A stretch of DNA of 64,000 bases, from positions 496,001 to 560,000 of the forward strand of contig CAVQBD010000001.1 of NCBI GenBank assembly GCA_963710645.1, given 5' to 3'. This document shows positions 27,159 through 35,471 of the stretch, in pieces. The notes under the pieces were generated by a model, which was not told where the DNA came from, did not search any database, and saw only the letters and a program-made list of their open reading frames with translations. Positions within the stretch are counted from its first letter, which is position 1, and the number at the start of each line of letters is the position of its first letter. The DNA comes from FEB-10 sp963710645. GTDB taxonomy: Bacteria > Acidobacteriota > Thermoanaerobaculia > Thermoanaerobaculales > Sulfomarinibacteraceae. The translations under genes were made by a program, and so were the position numbers.

Positions 27159-29513
27159 GTGAGACGGAGCGGGACGGACGTTGTGACAGCCAGCTTGGTC
27201 CGCTGGCTGCCTGTGGTCCTCATTGTGACGGTAATGGTCGGATGCGGAGGCAATGAGCCGCCGGCGTCACAGACGTTGCCGGAGGTGGTCGGACATTCCG
27301 AAGCCCATGATCTCAACGTCATTCTGATCACCATCGATACCCTGCGGTCGGACCGAGTATCGAGTTACGGCTCGGATCGCGTCGATACGCCGCACGTGGA
27401 CCGATTTGCCGAGGAGGGTGTGCGGTTTGCAAATGCCGCCAGCACGGTGCCGTTCACCCTGCCCGCCCACTCGTCGATCCACACTGGGCTCTATCCAACC
27501 GGGCATGGGGTGCGCGAAAACGTGGGCTACACGCTCGATGACGCGATTCCGACGTTGGCCGAAGTGCTGTCGGACGGGGGCTGGTCAACCGCCGGGTTCG
27601 TGAGCGCCTTCGTGCTCGACCGCCGGTGGGGGATCGGCCGCGGATTCGATCACTATTTCGACGACTTCGATTTGAGCGGCGTTGAAAATCCGAACCTCAG
27701 CTCGGTGCAGAGGTCCGGCGACGTTACCGTCGCCCAGACTATCAACTGGCTGGACAGGCGGCCCCAGGACAGGCCGTTCTTCCTGTGGCTTCACCTGTAT
27801 GACCCGCACGATCCCTATGAACCGCCCGAACCCTTCCGATCCATGTTCGCGAACCGTCCCTATGACGGCGAGGTCGCCTGGACCGATTCTCTCATCGGTG
27901 ATGTGAGGCGGGCGCTGGAGGATCGAGATCTATTGGAGAACTCGGTGGTGATCCTCACCGCCGACCACGGCGAGGGTCTCGGTGACCACGGAGAGTCGTC
28001 CCACGGTTTCTTTGTCTACGACACGACGATTCACGTGCCCCTGATCGTCCGGCTGCCATCGGCGGAACAGGGCGGTCGGGTCGTGGACAGCGCCGTCAGC
28101 CACGTTGATCTGTTCCCGACCGTTCTCGATGCGGTGGGTGTGGCGGCGCCGAGGGCGGTCCACGGGGAGAGCCTTCTCCCCTTGATCCGGGGAGAGGAGG
28201 TCGATTCGGATCGCGGCGTGTACTCCGAGTCCTTCTATCCGCTGCTCCACTACGGTTGGTCGCCGCTGCGGGCGTTTCGCACCGACAGCCACAAATTGAT
28301 CAGCGCTCCACGGCCGGAGGTCTTCGATGTGCGGACCGATGGGGCGGAGAGACACGACCTCTCGGGCGCGCAACCGGACGTGGTCGAGGACCTCGAAAAT
28401 CGGCTTGCCTTAATGAGGACCGAGATCGAAGATGACGGGCCGAATGCCGGAACGGCCTCGGACATCGACCCCCAGACCCTCGCCCAGCTCCAGGCCCTGG
28501 GGTACGCCGCCGGCCAGGGCGGGGTCAGCCTCGATGAAGAGAACGATCGTCCGCGGGCCGATCCCAAGGACAAGATCGGCCTCCACCGAACGATCATGGG
28601 GGCGCAGTCGCTGATGGGACGAAATGTGGAGGAGGCTGAAAAAATCCTGCTCACCGTTCTGCAGGAGGATCCGGAGATCCTCGACGCGCACCAGATGTTG
28701 GGTCAGATCGCGGCAACCCAACAGCGGTTCGACGAAGCGTTGGGATATTACCGACGGGCCCTCGCCATCGAGCCTGATCACAAGAATTCGCTCATGGGCA
28801 TGGCTTCCTGCTATCAGGCGCTCGATCAGAGCGATGAGGCTCTGGTTGGCTTCCGGAGGGTGCTCGAAGTCGGTGGCCATGACACTCGGGCGTCGCTGGC
28901 CATCGCGGACATCGAATTTGGTCAGGGAGATTTTGACCAGGCGGCACGGTCCCTCGAAGATGCGGCCAAGACAACTGAAGCCCCCGCGCTGATCCACAAC
29001 AAGCTCGGCGAGGTGAGGGTCGAACAGGGTCGCTTCGACGATGCCGTGGCTCTTTTCGAGACTGCCATCGCCGAGCACGAAGAGTTTGCCGTGCCGCACT
29101 TCAATCTGGCGGTCCTCCTCGAAGAACGGGGCGATCTCGAGGCCGCGAAGGGTCACTACGAAAAGGCGATCGAGCTCGCGCCCAACTATCACGAAGCACT
29201 TTTCAACCTCGGTTTTCTGGTTGGGGACCAGGGTCAGGTGGACCGGCAGCAAGAGCTCTGGGAGGGGTCCATCGAGAGCAATCCCAACTTTGTTCAGGGC
29301 TACTACTATCTCGCCAAACTCATGATGGACCGGGGCGGCGATCTGCGCCGCGCGGAGGAGCTTGTTCGTCTGGGAATCGGCAAGGACCCCGACCACAATG
29401 ATGGGCCGCTGGGGTACTACATCCTCGCTGATATCCTTAATCGAACCGGCCGAGCGGCGGAGGCCAAAGATGCTGTTGCCACCGGCCGGAGGATCCAAGC
29501 TGAAATGAAGTAG
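27159..29513 (+). CDS. sulfatase-fold lipoprotein fused to TPR repeats, atypical active site
   Basis: From the GTG at 27159, preceded by GGGAGGGCAG, the product has 784 residues with a lipoprotein signal (VVLIVTVMVGC). An alkaline-phosphatase-superfamily sulfatase-like domain follows: ILITIDTLRSDRV with metal-binding Asp, HLYDPHDPYEPP, and TADHGEGLGDHGE. Where true sulfatases have the Cys or Ser that becomes formylglycine, this protein reads FTLPAH, putting Thr100 at that site. The C-terminal third is a chain of TPR repeats. Such proteins are common in Acidobacteriota and deltaproteobacteria. Phosphotransferase or phosphodiesterase chemistry using Thr is more likely than sulfate ester hydrolysis; this is inference. 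Confidence 0.85.
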   Translation: MRRSGTDVVTASLVRWLPVVLIVTVMVGCGGNEPPASQTLPEVVGHSEAHDLNVILITIDTLRSDRVSSYGSDRVDTPHVDRFAEEGVRFANAASTVPFTLPAHSSIHTGLYPTGHGVRENVGYTLDDAIPTLAEVLSDGGWSTAGFVSAFVLDRRWGIGRGFDHYFDDFDLSGVENPNLSSVQRSGDVTVAQTINWLDRRPQDRPFFLWLHLYDPHDPYEPPEPFRSMFANRPYDGEVAWTDSLIGDVRRALEDRDLLENSVVILTADHGEGLGDHGESSHGFFVYDTTIHVPLIVRLPSAEQGGRVVDSAVSHVDLFPTVLDAVGVAAPRAVHGESLLPLIRGEEVDSDRGVYSESFYPLLHYGWSPLRAFRTDSHKLISAPRPEVFDVRTDGAERHDLSGAQPDVVEDLENRLALMRTEIEDDGPNAGTASDIDPQTLAQLQALGYAAGQGGVSLDEENDRPRADPKDKIGLHRTIMGAQSLMGRNVEEAEKILLTVLQEDPEILDAHQMLGQIAATQQRFDEALGYYRRALAIEPDHKNSLMGMASCYQALDQSDEALVGFRRVLEVGGHDTRASLAIADIEFGQGDFDQAARSLEDAAKTTEAPALIHNKLGEVRVEQGRFDDAVALFETAIAEHEEFAVPHFNLAVLLEERGDLEAAKGHYEKAIELAPNYHEALFNLGFLVGDQGQVDRQQELWEGSIESNPNFVQGYYYLAKLMMDRGGDLRRAEELVRLGIGKDPDHNDGPLGYYILADILNRTGRAAEAKDAVATGRRIQAEMK

Positions 29514-29549
29514 TCCTTCAATCCACCGGAACACAGCCCTCCAGGGAAG

Positions 29550-30428
29550 ATGCCCATGAAGTCACTCATCGCCCTCCTGCTCGCCTTGATCACTCATGCG
29601 GTGTGTGCGGAAGAAGTGGTCGAGATCTGGCAGGAAGAGCCGCCGTACTCCAAGGGAAATTCACTCGAGGAGTACGTGATGGAGTCGTGGGGAGTGCCGT
29701 GCGTCTACGACGTCACGCGTCCCACGTTGACCATCTTCCGCGCCCAAGGAAGAAACTCCGGCAGGGCGATGGTCATCCTGCCGGGTGGCGGGTACACCGC
29801 GGAGTCCATCGTGGCGGAAGGGCGGACGATTGCCCAATACCTGTCGTCACAGGGCATCACCGCGGCCGTTCTGAAGTACCGCCTGCCCTTGCTCGAGGCC
29901 TCTGATCATCCCCATCTCGTGCCCATCACCGACGCCCGCAGGGCCATCGGCCTCATGAGGTCGAAGTCAGTGGAGTTTGGGTTCGATCCATCGAAGGTGG
30001 GCATCATGGGATTTTCTGCAGGCGGTCACCTGGCCACTGCGGTGAGCGTGTTGGGGTCTGAAGACCCAAATGAAAACCCAGACTACTCGGCGCTGATCTA
30101 CGCCGTGACCACCTTGGAACCCGAGAATCAGAAGTGGCTCGAGGAGACCCTGTTTCACCGTCCCATGACGGCTCAGGAGAAACGGCAGTACTCGCTGGTG
30201 GACCAGGTGAACGATCAGACGCCTCCGGCGTTTTTGGTGCACGCCTGGGACGACGACGTCGTGCCGATCAGCGAATCGGTTGTGTACGCCGAGGCCCTCA
30301 CCGCCGCGGGCCAGCGGGCGGAGGTCCATTTCTTTGCCCAGGGAGGCCACGGATTCGGCCCGGGACGACCGGATGATGGGACGGACCAGTGGCTCGGTCT
30401 GCTGGCTCATTGGATCAAACGGCAGTAG
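29550..30428 (+). CDS. exported alpha/beta hydrolase, acetyl-esterase-like
   Basis: This 292-residue protein has a signal peptide (SLIALLLALITHAVCA) and an alpha/beta-hydrolase fold of the kind annotated as acetylxylan esterase or BD-FAE-like. The strand before the oxyanion hole is AMVILPGGGYTAES, the nucleophile elbow is MGFSAGGH, the acid is probably in HAWDDDVVP, and the His is in GGHGFGPG. Two start codons six bases apart (29550 and 29556) follow AGGGAAG. The gene stands 36 bases after the sulfatase-like gene and may share its transcript. Deacetylation of a polysaccharide is plausible but unproven. Confidence 0.87.
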   Translation: MPMKSLIALLLALITHAVCAEEVVEIWQEEPPYSKGNSLEEYVMESWGVPCVYDVTRPTLTIFRAQGRNSGRAMVILPGGGYTAESIVAEGRTIAQYLSSQGITAAVLKYRLPLLEASDHPHLVPITDARRAIGLMRSKSVEFGFDPSKVGIMGFSAGGHLATAVSVLGSEDPNENPDYSALIYAVTTLEPENQKWLEETLFHRPMTAQEKRQYSLVDQVNDQTPPAFLVHAWDDDVVPISESVVYAEALTAAGQRAEVHFFAQGGHGFGPGRPDDGTDQWLGLLAHWIKRQ

Positions 30429-30728
30429 CCCGCCCTCACGGCGGCTGCTGGGCGTATGAGTGTGAACACGGCAAGAGCAACGAGGACGGCGAAACGGCTC
30501 GAGCGAGGGATCGATATTCGATCCGCCAGCGGCGAAACAGGATCCCGGCCTGGCGCAGTGTGGCGGCGGGCTGCTTCACGCGTCCGGCCGACTCCTCCCA
30601 TGCCGCCTGCGCCGGGCGGGCCGGGGATCTCGTGGAGTCCGAGACGGTCATCTGCTGTGCGTGTCATCATTGACGTCGTCTGAGTGTACCGCAGAGGATC
30701 CGCGCAGTCGGATGAAAGATCCTCATCC
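30429..30728. other. intergenic stretch without a supported gene
   Basis: This 300-base interval separates two convergent genes. Open frames exist on both strands, for example minus-strand 30407-30736, but none has a Shine-Dalgarno sequence, recognisable motif or normal composition. An imperfect GC-rich hairpin just after 30428 could help transcription end, but it has no T tract. Confidence 0.5.
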
Positions 30729-32054
30729 TCAGTCACGTGCCGAGGCGACGGGCTCGGCGTAGTTCAAGATCAGCTCGCGCCAGGGACCGGTGGCCCGGAG
30801 CTTGGACAGGTTGCCATAGTGACCACCCAGGGTTCGGTTGACGAAGATCGCGTCCTCGGGGAACTGGATGTTGGTGGCCTTGGACCAGCTGTCCATCCCG
30901 TGCTCCATGAGCTGGCGGTACATGTCGTCGTCGCCAAAGGTGTAGGGCGGGTCGGTCCGCGCCACTGGCGAGAATATCTCGACGTATGCGTCGGTGATGT
31001 CGCGGGACATGGGCTCGCCGTCGGTGGTGGAAATCCCGATACCCTTCAGGATCTCGGGGATCTCGGCGTCGCGCCGGTGGCTGACCGCGATCAGCAGATC
31101 GGCATAGCCCCTGGCGAATTCTGGGGAGATCTTCTTGACGCAGCCGAAGTCGTAGACCACCATCCGGCCGTCCTCGAGGAAGGCGAAGTTCGCCATGTTG
31201 GGGTCGGCATGGAGAAAACGATGTTCCAGAAGACCGCGCAGCGAGAACTCGAGGAGTACGCGGCCCCAGCGGTTGCGCAGCTCCTGGTCGATCTCCGAAG
31301 AGCACGCCTGATCGCCGGTGAGACCGCCGACGTACTCCATGGTGAGCACATTGCGGGCGCTGGCCTCCTCCACCACCCGCGGGATGACGATCTCCGGCAC
31401 GTCGGCGTGGAGCTCGGCCATCCGTCGGACGTTGCCGGCCTCGTGGGTGTAGTCCAGCTCCTCGAGCAGCCGGTCGCGGACCTCGCCCCAGATGGCGTCC
31501 ACGTCGGTCTCGAAGACCAGCCGGATCACGGTCTGGATCACCCGTTTCAGGTTGTCCAGATCCGCCTTGACGATCTCCTCGATCAACGGGTACTGGATCT
31601 TGACCGCCACCTGTCGGCCGTCCCGCAGCCTCCCCAGGTGGACCTGACCGATGGAGGCGGCGGCGAATGCCTCGAAGTCAAGATTTTCAAAAAGCTCGTC
31701 GAAATTCTCCAGCGATCCCCGGATCTCGTATTCCATGACCTCGGCAGGGACTTTTGGGGCCTCCTTCTGCAGCGACCGCAGGACATCGGCCACCTCCGGT
31801 GGCAGCATGCCCTCGTGAAGGCTCAGCATCTGGCCGACCTTCATGGCCGCGCCCTTGAGCTCGCCCAGGGTTTCGGCGATCCGTGCCGCGTTGCGGACCA
31901 GATTCTCGGTCTTGCGGATCTGCCGTGTTGGTCCCGAGCGGGCCACGTCGAGGATCTGATTGCCGACCATCGATGCTCCGACCCGGCCGGCCAGGCCACC
32001 GAGGCGCACAAAACGCCCGAGCGCTGAAGATGTGGGACCTTCGGTTTTCGCCAT
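30729..32054 (-). CDS. ABC1/UbiB/ADCK-family atypical kinase
   Basis: The 441-residue product belongs to the ABC1 (AarF/UbiB/ADCK) family of protein-kinase-like ATPases, often linked to isoprenoid lipid or quinone biology. It has the invariant KxGQ motif (LKGAAMKVGQMLS), the Ala-rich loop AAASIGQVHLG replacing the Gly-rich loop, the lysine in VAVKIQYP, the metal motif HADPNMANF and the YDFGCVKK DFG-equivalent. The ATG at 32054 is preferred; a longer open frame to 32150 adds unrelated residues. UbiB-like C-terminal membrane helices are not evident. It stands alone, convergent with the exported hydrolase gene, and its substrate is unknown. Confidence 0.92.
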   Translation of the reverse strand: MAKTEGPTSSALGRFVRLGGLAGRVGASMVGNQILDVARSGPTRQIRKTENLVRNAARIAETLGELKGAAMKVGQMLSLHEGMLPPEVADVLRSLQKEAPKVPAEVMEYEIRGSLENFDELFENLDFEAFAAASIGQVHLGRLRDGRQVAVKIQYPLIEEIVKADLDNLKRVIQTVIRLVFETDVDAIWGEVRDRLLEELDYTHEAGNVRRMAELHADVPEIVIPRVVEEASARNVLTMEYVGGLTGDQACSSEIDQELRNRWGRVLLEFSLRGLLEHRFLHADPNMANFAFLEDGRMVVYDFGCVKKISPEFARGYADLLIAVSHRRDAEIPEILKGIGISTTDGEPMSRDITDAYVEIFSPVARTDPPYTFGDDDMYRQLMEHGMDSWSKATNIQFPEDAIFVNRTLGGHYGNLSKLRATGPWRELILNYAEPVASARD

Positions 32055-32176
32055 CACCTTAGGACAACCGCGGACGTGCCGCGCACAATCCCTCCAACCG
32101 GCGGCGATTGGCGGGCGCTCCGAAGACCCGCCATCACCACCGCCGGGCACCCCAAGCCCTTGGGCGATTCAGGTTG

Positions 32177-32566
32177 TCAGCCGGCGAGCTTTTTGTTGAG
32201 ATGGTCCAAGACCGGATTGTGCTCGTGCTGGGGGCTGAACAGAACCATCTCGGAGTCCTTCTCGGCTCGCACCGTGTGACCCGGCGGCCAGTACAGCAGA
32301 TCGCCCGCATGGAGATTCTCCTCGGATCCGTCCTTGAAAGTGACGGTGAGCTCGCCCCCGATGAGGTAGCCCCAGTGCGGCGCTTGACAGAGATCGTCTT
32401 TGAGTCCCTGGAGAAGAGGGGAGAGGTCGGTTCCGGCCGCAAGCCGATAGTGTTCGGCGGCAATCGGGCCGTACGGTGTGGCGTCGCCGAAATTCTCCGT
32501 TTGGCGCGCCACGGCGCCGGGTGACGCGTCCACCTTCACCGGGATATCGTTTTTTGCTATGCGCAT
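32177..32566 (-). CDS. small cupin-domain protein
   Basis: This 129-residue cytoplasmic protein is a single cupin barrel. Cupin motif 1 is seen as GYLIGGELTVTFKDGSEENLHAGD and motif 2 as PPGHTVRAEKDSEMVLFSP; the preceding APHWGY could supply a metal ligand. A strong Shine-Dalgarno (AAAAGGAGG) fixes the ATG at 32566 although the frame extends to 32626. An A+T-rich promoter-like stretch with a 12-base palindrome lies upstream. Single-domain cupins range from sensors to isomerases and dioxygenases, so no function is assigned. Confidence 0.85.
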   Translation of the reverse strand: MRIAKNDIPVKVDASPGAVARQTENFGDATPYGPIAAEHYRLAAGTDLSPLLQGLKDDLCQAPHWGYLIGGELTVTFKDGSEENLHAGDLLYWPPGHTVRAEKDSEMVLFSPQHEHNPVLDHLNKKLAG

Positions 32567-32716
32567 TGTTCTGCCTCCTTTTGTGGTGCTGTTTCGTTTT
32601 GTACGGTGATCGGTCTCGCGCTGCACGAATCCGGTGCAAGGTCAGGTCTCGGCTCCCCTCGAGCGTCCTCTGACCCCCTCGAAGAGCAGCACGGGCCTTT
32701 CGGCATTAAGATTGAG

Positions 32717-32728
32717 TTTCAATTGAAA
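32717..32728. promoter_or_regulatory. 12-base palindrome upstream of the cupin gene
   Basis: TTTCAATTGAAA is a perfect palindrome in the only A+T-rich part of the 32567-32832 interval. On the minus strand it overlaps possible promoter elements (TTGAAA followed by TAATGC). Operator function for the cupin gene is a guess. Confidence 0.25.
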
Positions 32729-32832
32729 AAAGAGAATACGACGGGCGGCCGGTCGTGTCAAGGCGGGCAGTGAGATCCGATAACTACGGAACTGCGGACC
32801 TGGCACTTATGCTTTGCATTCGGTCTCCTGTC

Positions 32833-35037
32833 TCATGGGCAACGAAGGCGTTCGGCGAGCATGGTGTAACGCTTGCGGACCGTGGCATTGCGGACGGCGC
32901 GGCCGAGCGCGCTCTTGGTGCCGACGATCACCACGAGCTGTTTGCCGCGGGTGACCGCGGTGTAGAGGAGATTGCGTTGGAGCATGATCCAATGCTGGCT
33001 GTGGAGCAGGATCACCACCGCCGGGTATTCCGAGCCCTGGGACTTGTGGATGGTGCAGGCAAAGGCCGGCACGAGGTCATCAAGAGCCTTGGCTTCCACC
33101 GGAACCGGCCGGCCGTCGAAGGAGACCACAAGATCGCGGGTCTCGGGGTCGAGGGAGACGACGCGGCCGATATCGCCGTTGAAAATGTCGAGCTCATAGT
33201 TGTTCCGGAGCTGCATGACCTTGTCGCCGATCCGAAACCGGCGTGAGCCCACAACGACCTCGGGGCCCTGGGGAGTGAGCAGCGACTGGAGCCGGTCGTT
33301 GAGGTTGGAGACCCCGAGCTCGCCCTTGTGCATGGGTGCCAGAACCTGGACCTGGTCCACCGGGTCGAATCCGAATCGTCTGGGGATGCGGTTGACCACC
33401 AGATCCACCGCGAGCTGGGCCGCCTCTTCGGCATCTTCGCGTTCCACGAAATAGAAGTCCTGGAGGTCATCGCCTGGCGCCTGCGCGGGCATCTCGCCAC
33501 GGTTGATGCGGTGGGCGTTGTGGATGATGAGGCTTTGATCCGCCTGACGGAAGATCTCGGTGAGCCGGACCACCTTGACCTGGCGCGAGGCGATGAGATC
33601 GGCCAGGACGTTGCCCGGCCCGACCGACGGCAGCTGGTCGGCGTCGCCCACGAGCACCAACCGGCATTTCGGGGGCACGGCGTTCAGGAGATGGCTGGCC
33701 AACTCCACGTCAAGCATGGAGACCTCGTCCACCACCAGGACGTCCGCCTCGAGCGGATGGTCGCGGTTTCTGGTGAAGTTCCGCAGTTGGGGATTGAACT
33801 CGAGCAGACGGTGGATGGTCTTGGCAGCCTCTCCAGTCGTCTCCTGAAGGCGTTTCGCCGCCCGGCCGGTGGGGGCGGCAAGCAGGATCTTCTTGTTCTT
33901 GGCACCGAGGATCTCGATCACGCCCCGGATGAGGGTGGTTTTCCCGGTTCCGGGACCGCCGGTGATGACGGTGACCGGCTCCACCAGCGCGGTGGCGAGA
34001 GCTTCGAGCTGTTTGTCGGCGAGTTCGATCCGCGTTCGGGCCTGAAACCAGCCGAGGGCCTGTCGGATGTCGATCTCCGGCTTTGATGTTGCAGATTTCA
34101 GTTGTCGGCGGATCGACTCCGCCACTGAAGCCTCCGCAAGCTCGAGCCGTCGTGGATAGACCGCTGGCTCACCGGCTGCACGGGGGCGAAGCACGGCGAG
34201 CTCCTTGGCGGCCAACGACTCCACGGCGGCCGCCACCTGTTCTTGTGGGACGTCGAGGAGTTCGGCCGTGGTCTCGAGGACCCGATCTCTCGGTAGAAAG
34301 ACATGACCAGCGTTGGCTGCTTCTGAGAGCACGAAGAGCACACCGGCTTCGAGCCGCTCCGGAGCGTCGTCCGGGATGCCCAGGTTCCGCGCGATGCCGT
34401 CGGCGGTGCGGAAGCCCACTCCGAAGACGTCATCGGCAAGTCGGTATGGGTTTGCCCGCACGACCTCCAGGGCCTTGGCTCCGTAGCGGTCATGGGCCTT
34501 GGTCGCCACGTTGGGGGTCACGCCGTGGCCGGTGAGAAAAACCATCAACTGCTGGAGCCCGCGGTGGGCGGTCCAGGATTCCTTGATCCGCTGCAGCGTC
34601 TTTCGGCCGATTCCGGGAACCTCCCGAAGCCGATGGGGGCTGTTTTCGATGACGTCGAGGGTGTCCAGGCCGAAGGTCTCGACGATCCGCTCCGCCATCT
34701 TCGGCCCGATGCCTCGAATGCGTCCGCTGGCGAGGTAGGTGCGGATGCCGTCCGAGGTGGTGGGGGAGACGTGGACCCAGCTCGAGACCTCCAGCTGCTC
34801 GCCGAACTTGGGGTGCTGGACCCAGCGGCCCTTCATCCGCAGCACGTCGCCGGAGGCCACCCCGAGGAGCGTTCCGACGATGCTGAACTGGACCCCGTGC
34901 TTGGACCGGCATTTGACCACGCTCCAACCGTTTTCTTCGTTTGAATAGGTCACCCGAACCACCGTTGCCTCGACGTTGGCCTGCTCGTCAGTGTTTTGCT
35001 GCTCGAGTTTCAGGGGCGGCTGGTCGCTGGTCGGCAT
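32833..35037 (-). CDS. recD2: RecD2-type ATP-dependent DNA helicase
   Basis: This SF1B 5-to-3-prime helicase of 734 residues matches stand-alone RecD2 proteins that act outside RecBCD. The N-terminal OB-like region (VRVTYSNEENGWSVVKC) and helix-hairpin-helix repeats (GRIRGIGPKMAERI, REVPGIGRKTLQRI) are present. They are followed by Walker A GGPGTGKTT near residue 350, Walker B VLVVDEVSML, LVGDADQLPSVGPG, and late motifs ACTIHKSQGSEYP and LLYTAVTRGKQLV. All helicase motifs look intact. The ATG at 35037 gives a standard N-terminus. It is probably monocistronic and has a role in DNA repair or replication stress. Confidence 0.95.
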   Translation of the reverse strand: MPTSDQPPLKLEQQNTDEQANVEATVVRVTYSNEENGWSVVKCRSKHGVQFSIVGTLLGVASGDVLRMKGRWVQHPKFGEQLEVSSWVHVSPTTSDGIRTYLASGRIRGIGPKMAERIVETFGLDTLDVIENSPHRLREVPGIGRKTLQRIKESWTAHRGLQQLMVFLTGHGVTPNVATKAHDRYGAKALEVVRANPYRLADDVFGVGFRTADGIARNLGIPDDAPERLEAGVLFVLSEAANAGHVFLPRDRVLETTAELLDVPQEQVAAAVESLAAKELAVLRPRAAGEPAVYPRRLELAEASVAESIRRQLKSATSKPEIDIRQALGWFQARTRIELADKQLEALATALVEPVTVITGGPGTGKTTLIRGVIEILGAKNKKILLAAPTGRAAKRLQETTGEAAKTIHRLLEFNPQLRNFTRNRDHPLEADVLVVDEVSMLDVELASHLLNAVPPKCRLVLVGDADQLPSVGPGNVLADLIASRQVKVVRLTEIFRQADQSLIIHNAHRINRGEMPAQAPGDDLQDFYFVEREDAEEAAQLAVDLVVNRIPRRFGFDPVDQVQVLAPMHKGELGVSNLNDRLQSLLTPQGPEVVVGSRRFRIGDKVMQLRNNYELDIFNGDIGRVVSLDPETRDLVVSFDGRPVPVEAKALDDLVPAFACTIHKSQGSEYPAVVILLHSQHWIMLQRNLLYTAVTRGKQLVVIVGTKSALGRAVRNATVRKRYTMLAERLRCP

Positions 35038-35058
35038 GCAGACATGATAGATGAACCT

Positions 35059-35163
35059 CGAATTCTCAGTTCTTAGTTCTTAATTTTGAATTACATACGA
35101 ATGGCCGACCAAAGCCGGTTGTGGCTCGCCCCGGGGCGGGTGGTCGAGAATTCGAAATTCGAA
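35059..35163. repeat. imperfect inverted repeat of the AATTCTCA/TGAGAATT word
   Basis: The left arm (35059-35092) repeats words like AATTCTCA, TCTTAATT and TTTTGAATT. The right arm (35144-35163) has the complement (GAGAATTCGAAATTCGAAA). A GC-rich core, CGCCCCGGGGCGGG, lies between. The same word family recurs at 52815, 54903 and 61126. Confidence 0.75.
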
Positions 35164-35237
35164 ACCCCCTCCCGCCCGGTACGGCGTTTTGTGAAGGGCC
35201 TCTTGGCCGATTCGCGCAGTCAATCGCGGCATGAATT

Positions 35238-35254
35238 GCAGCCGGGACGGCTGC
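35238..35254. repeat. REP-like hairpin GCAGCCG-GGA-CGGCTGC, copy 1
   Basis: A perfect 7-base stem with a 3-base loop. An identical 17-base copy is at 43632-43648, with related flanks (AT-rich before, GCTACAA or TCCACAA after). Just downstream, 35295-35335 iterates the word CTGTG/ATCTGTG. No gene lies in 35038-35471. Confidence 0.7.
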
Positions 35255-35409
35255 GCTACAAAAACGATCTCGGTGGGTGGGAGTGTGCAGCGTTCCTCTC
35301 TGTGAATATCTGTGTCCATCTGTGTCATCTGTGGACGATCTGGGTGGGCGGGGGTCTTTGATCTTCGTTCTTTGTTCTGCGAACGAACCCGGGCGGGCGG
35401 CGGACTGGT

Positions 35410-35468
35410 CCCTAGCCCCTAGCCCCTAGCCCCTAGCCCCTAGCCCCTAGCCCCTAGCCCCTAGCCCC
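35410..35468. repeat. tandem heptamer (CCCCTAG) x 8
   Basis: TAG occurs every seven bases from 35413 to 35462, giving eight uninterrupted CCCCTAG units immediately before the stop codon of the GMC oxidoreductase gene at 35472. No mismatches are seen, which suggests recent slippage or active maintenance. Confidence 0.95.
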
Positions 35469-35471
35469 TCG

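Noticed and set aside
27159..29513. Classical formylglycine-dependent sulfatase
   Set aside because: The C/S-x-P-x-R signature is absent; the site reads T-L-P-A-H.
30407..30736. Small minus-strand protein gene
   Set aside because: No Shine-Dalgarno, no motif, and it overlaps both neighbouring coding regions.
35410..35468. Telomere-like repeat marking a linear replicon end
   Set aside because: The heptamer is internal with normal genes on both sides, and no terminal structure is seen.
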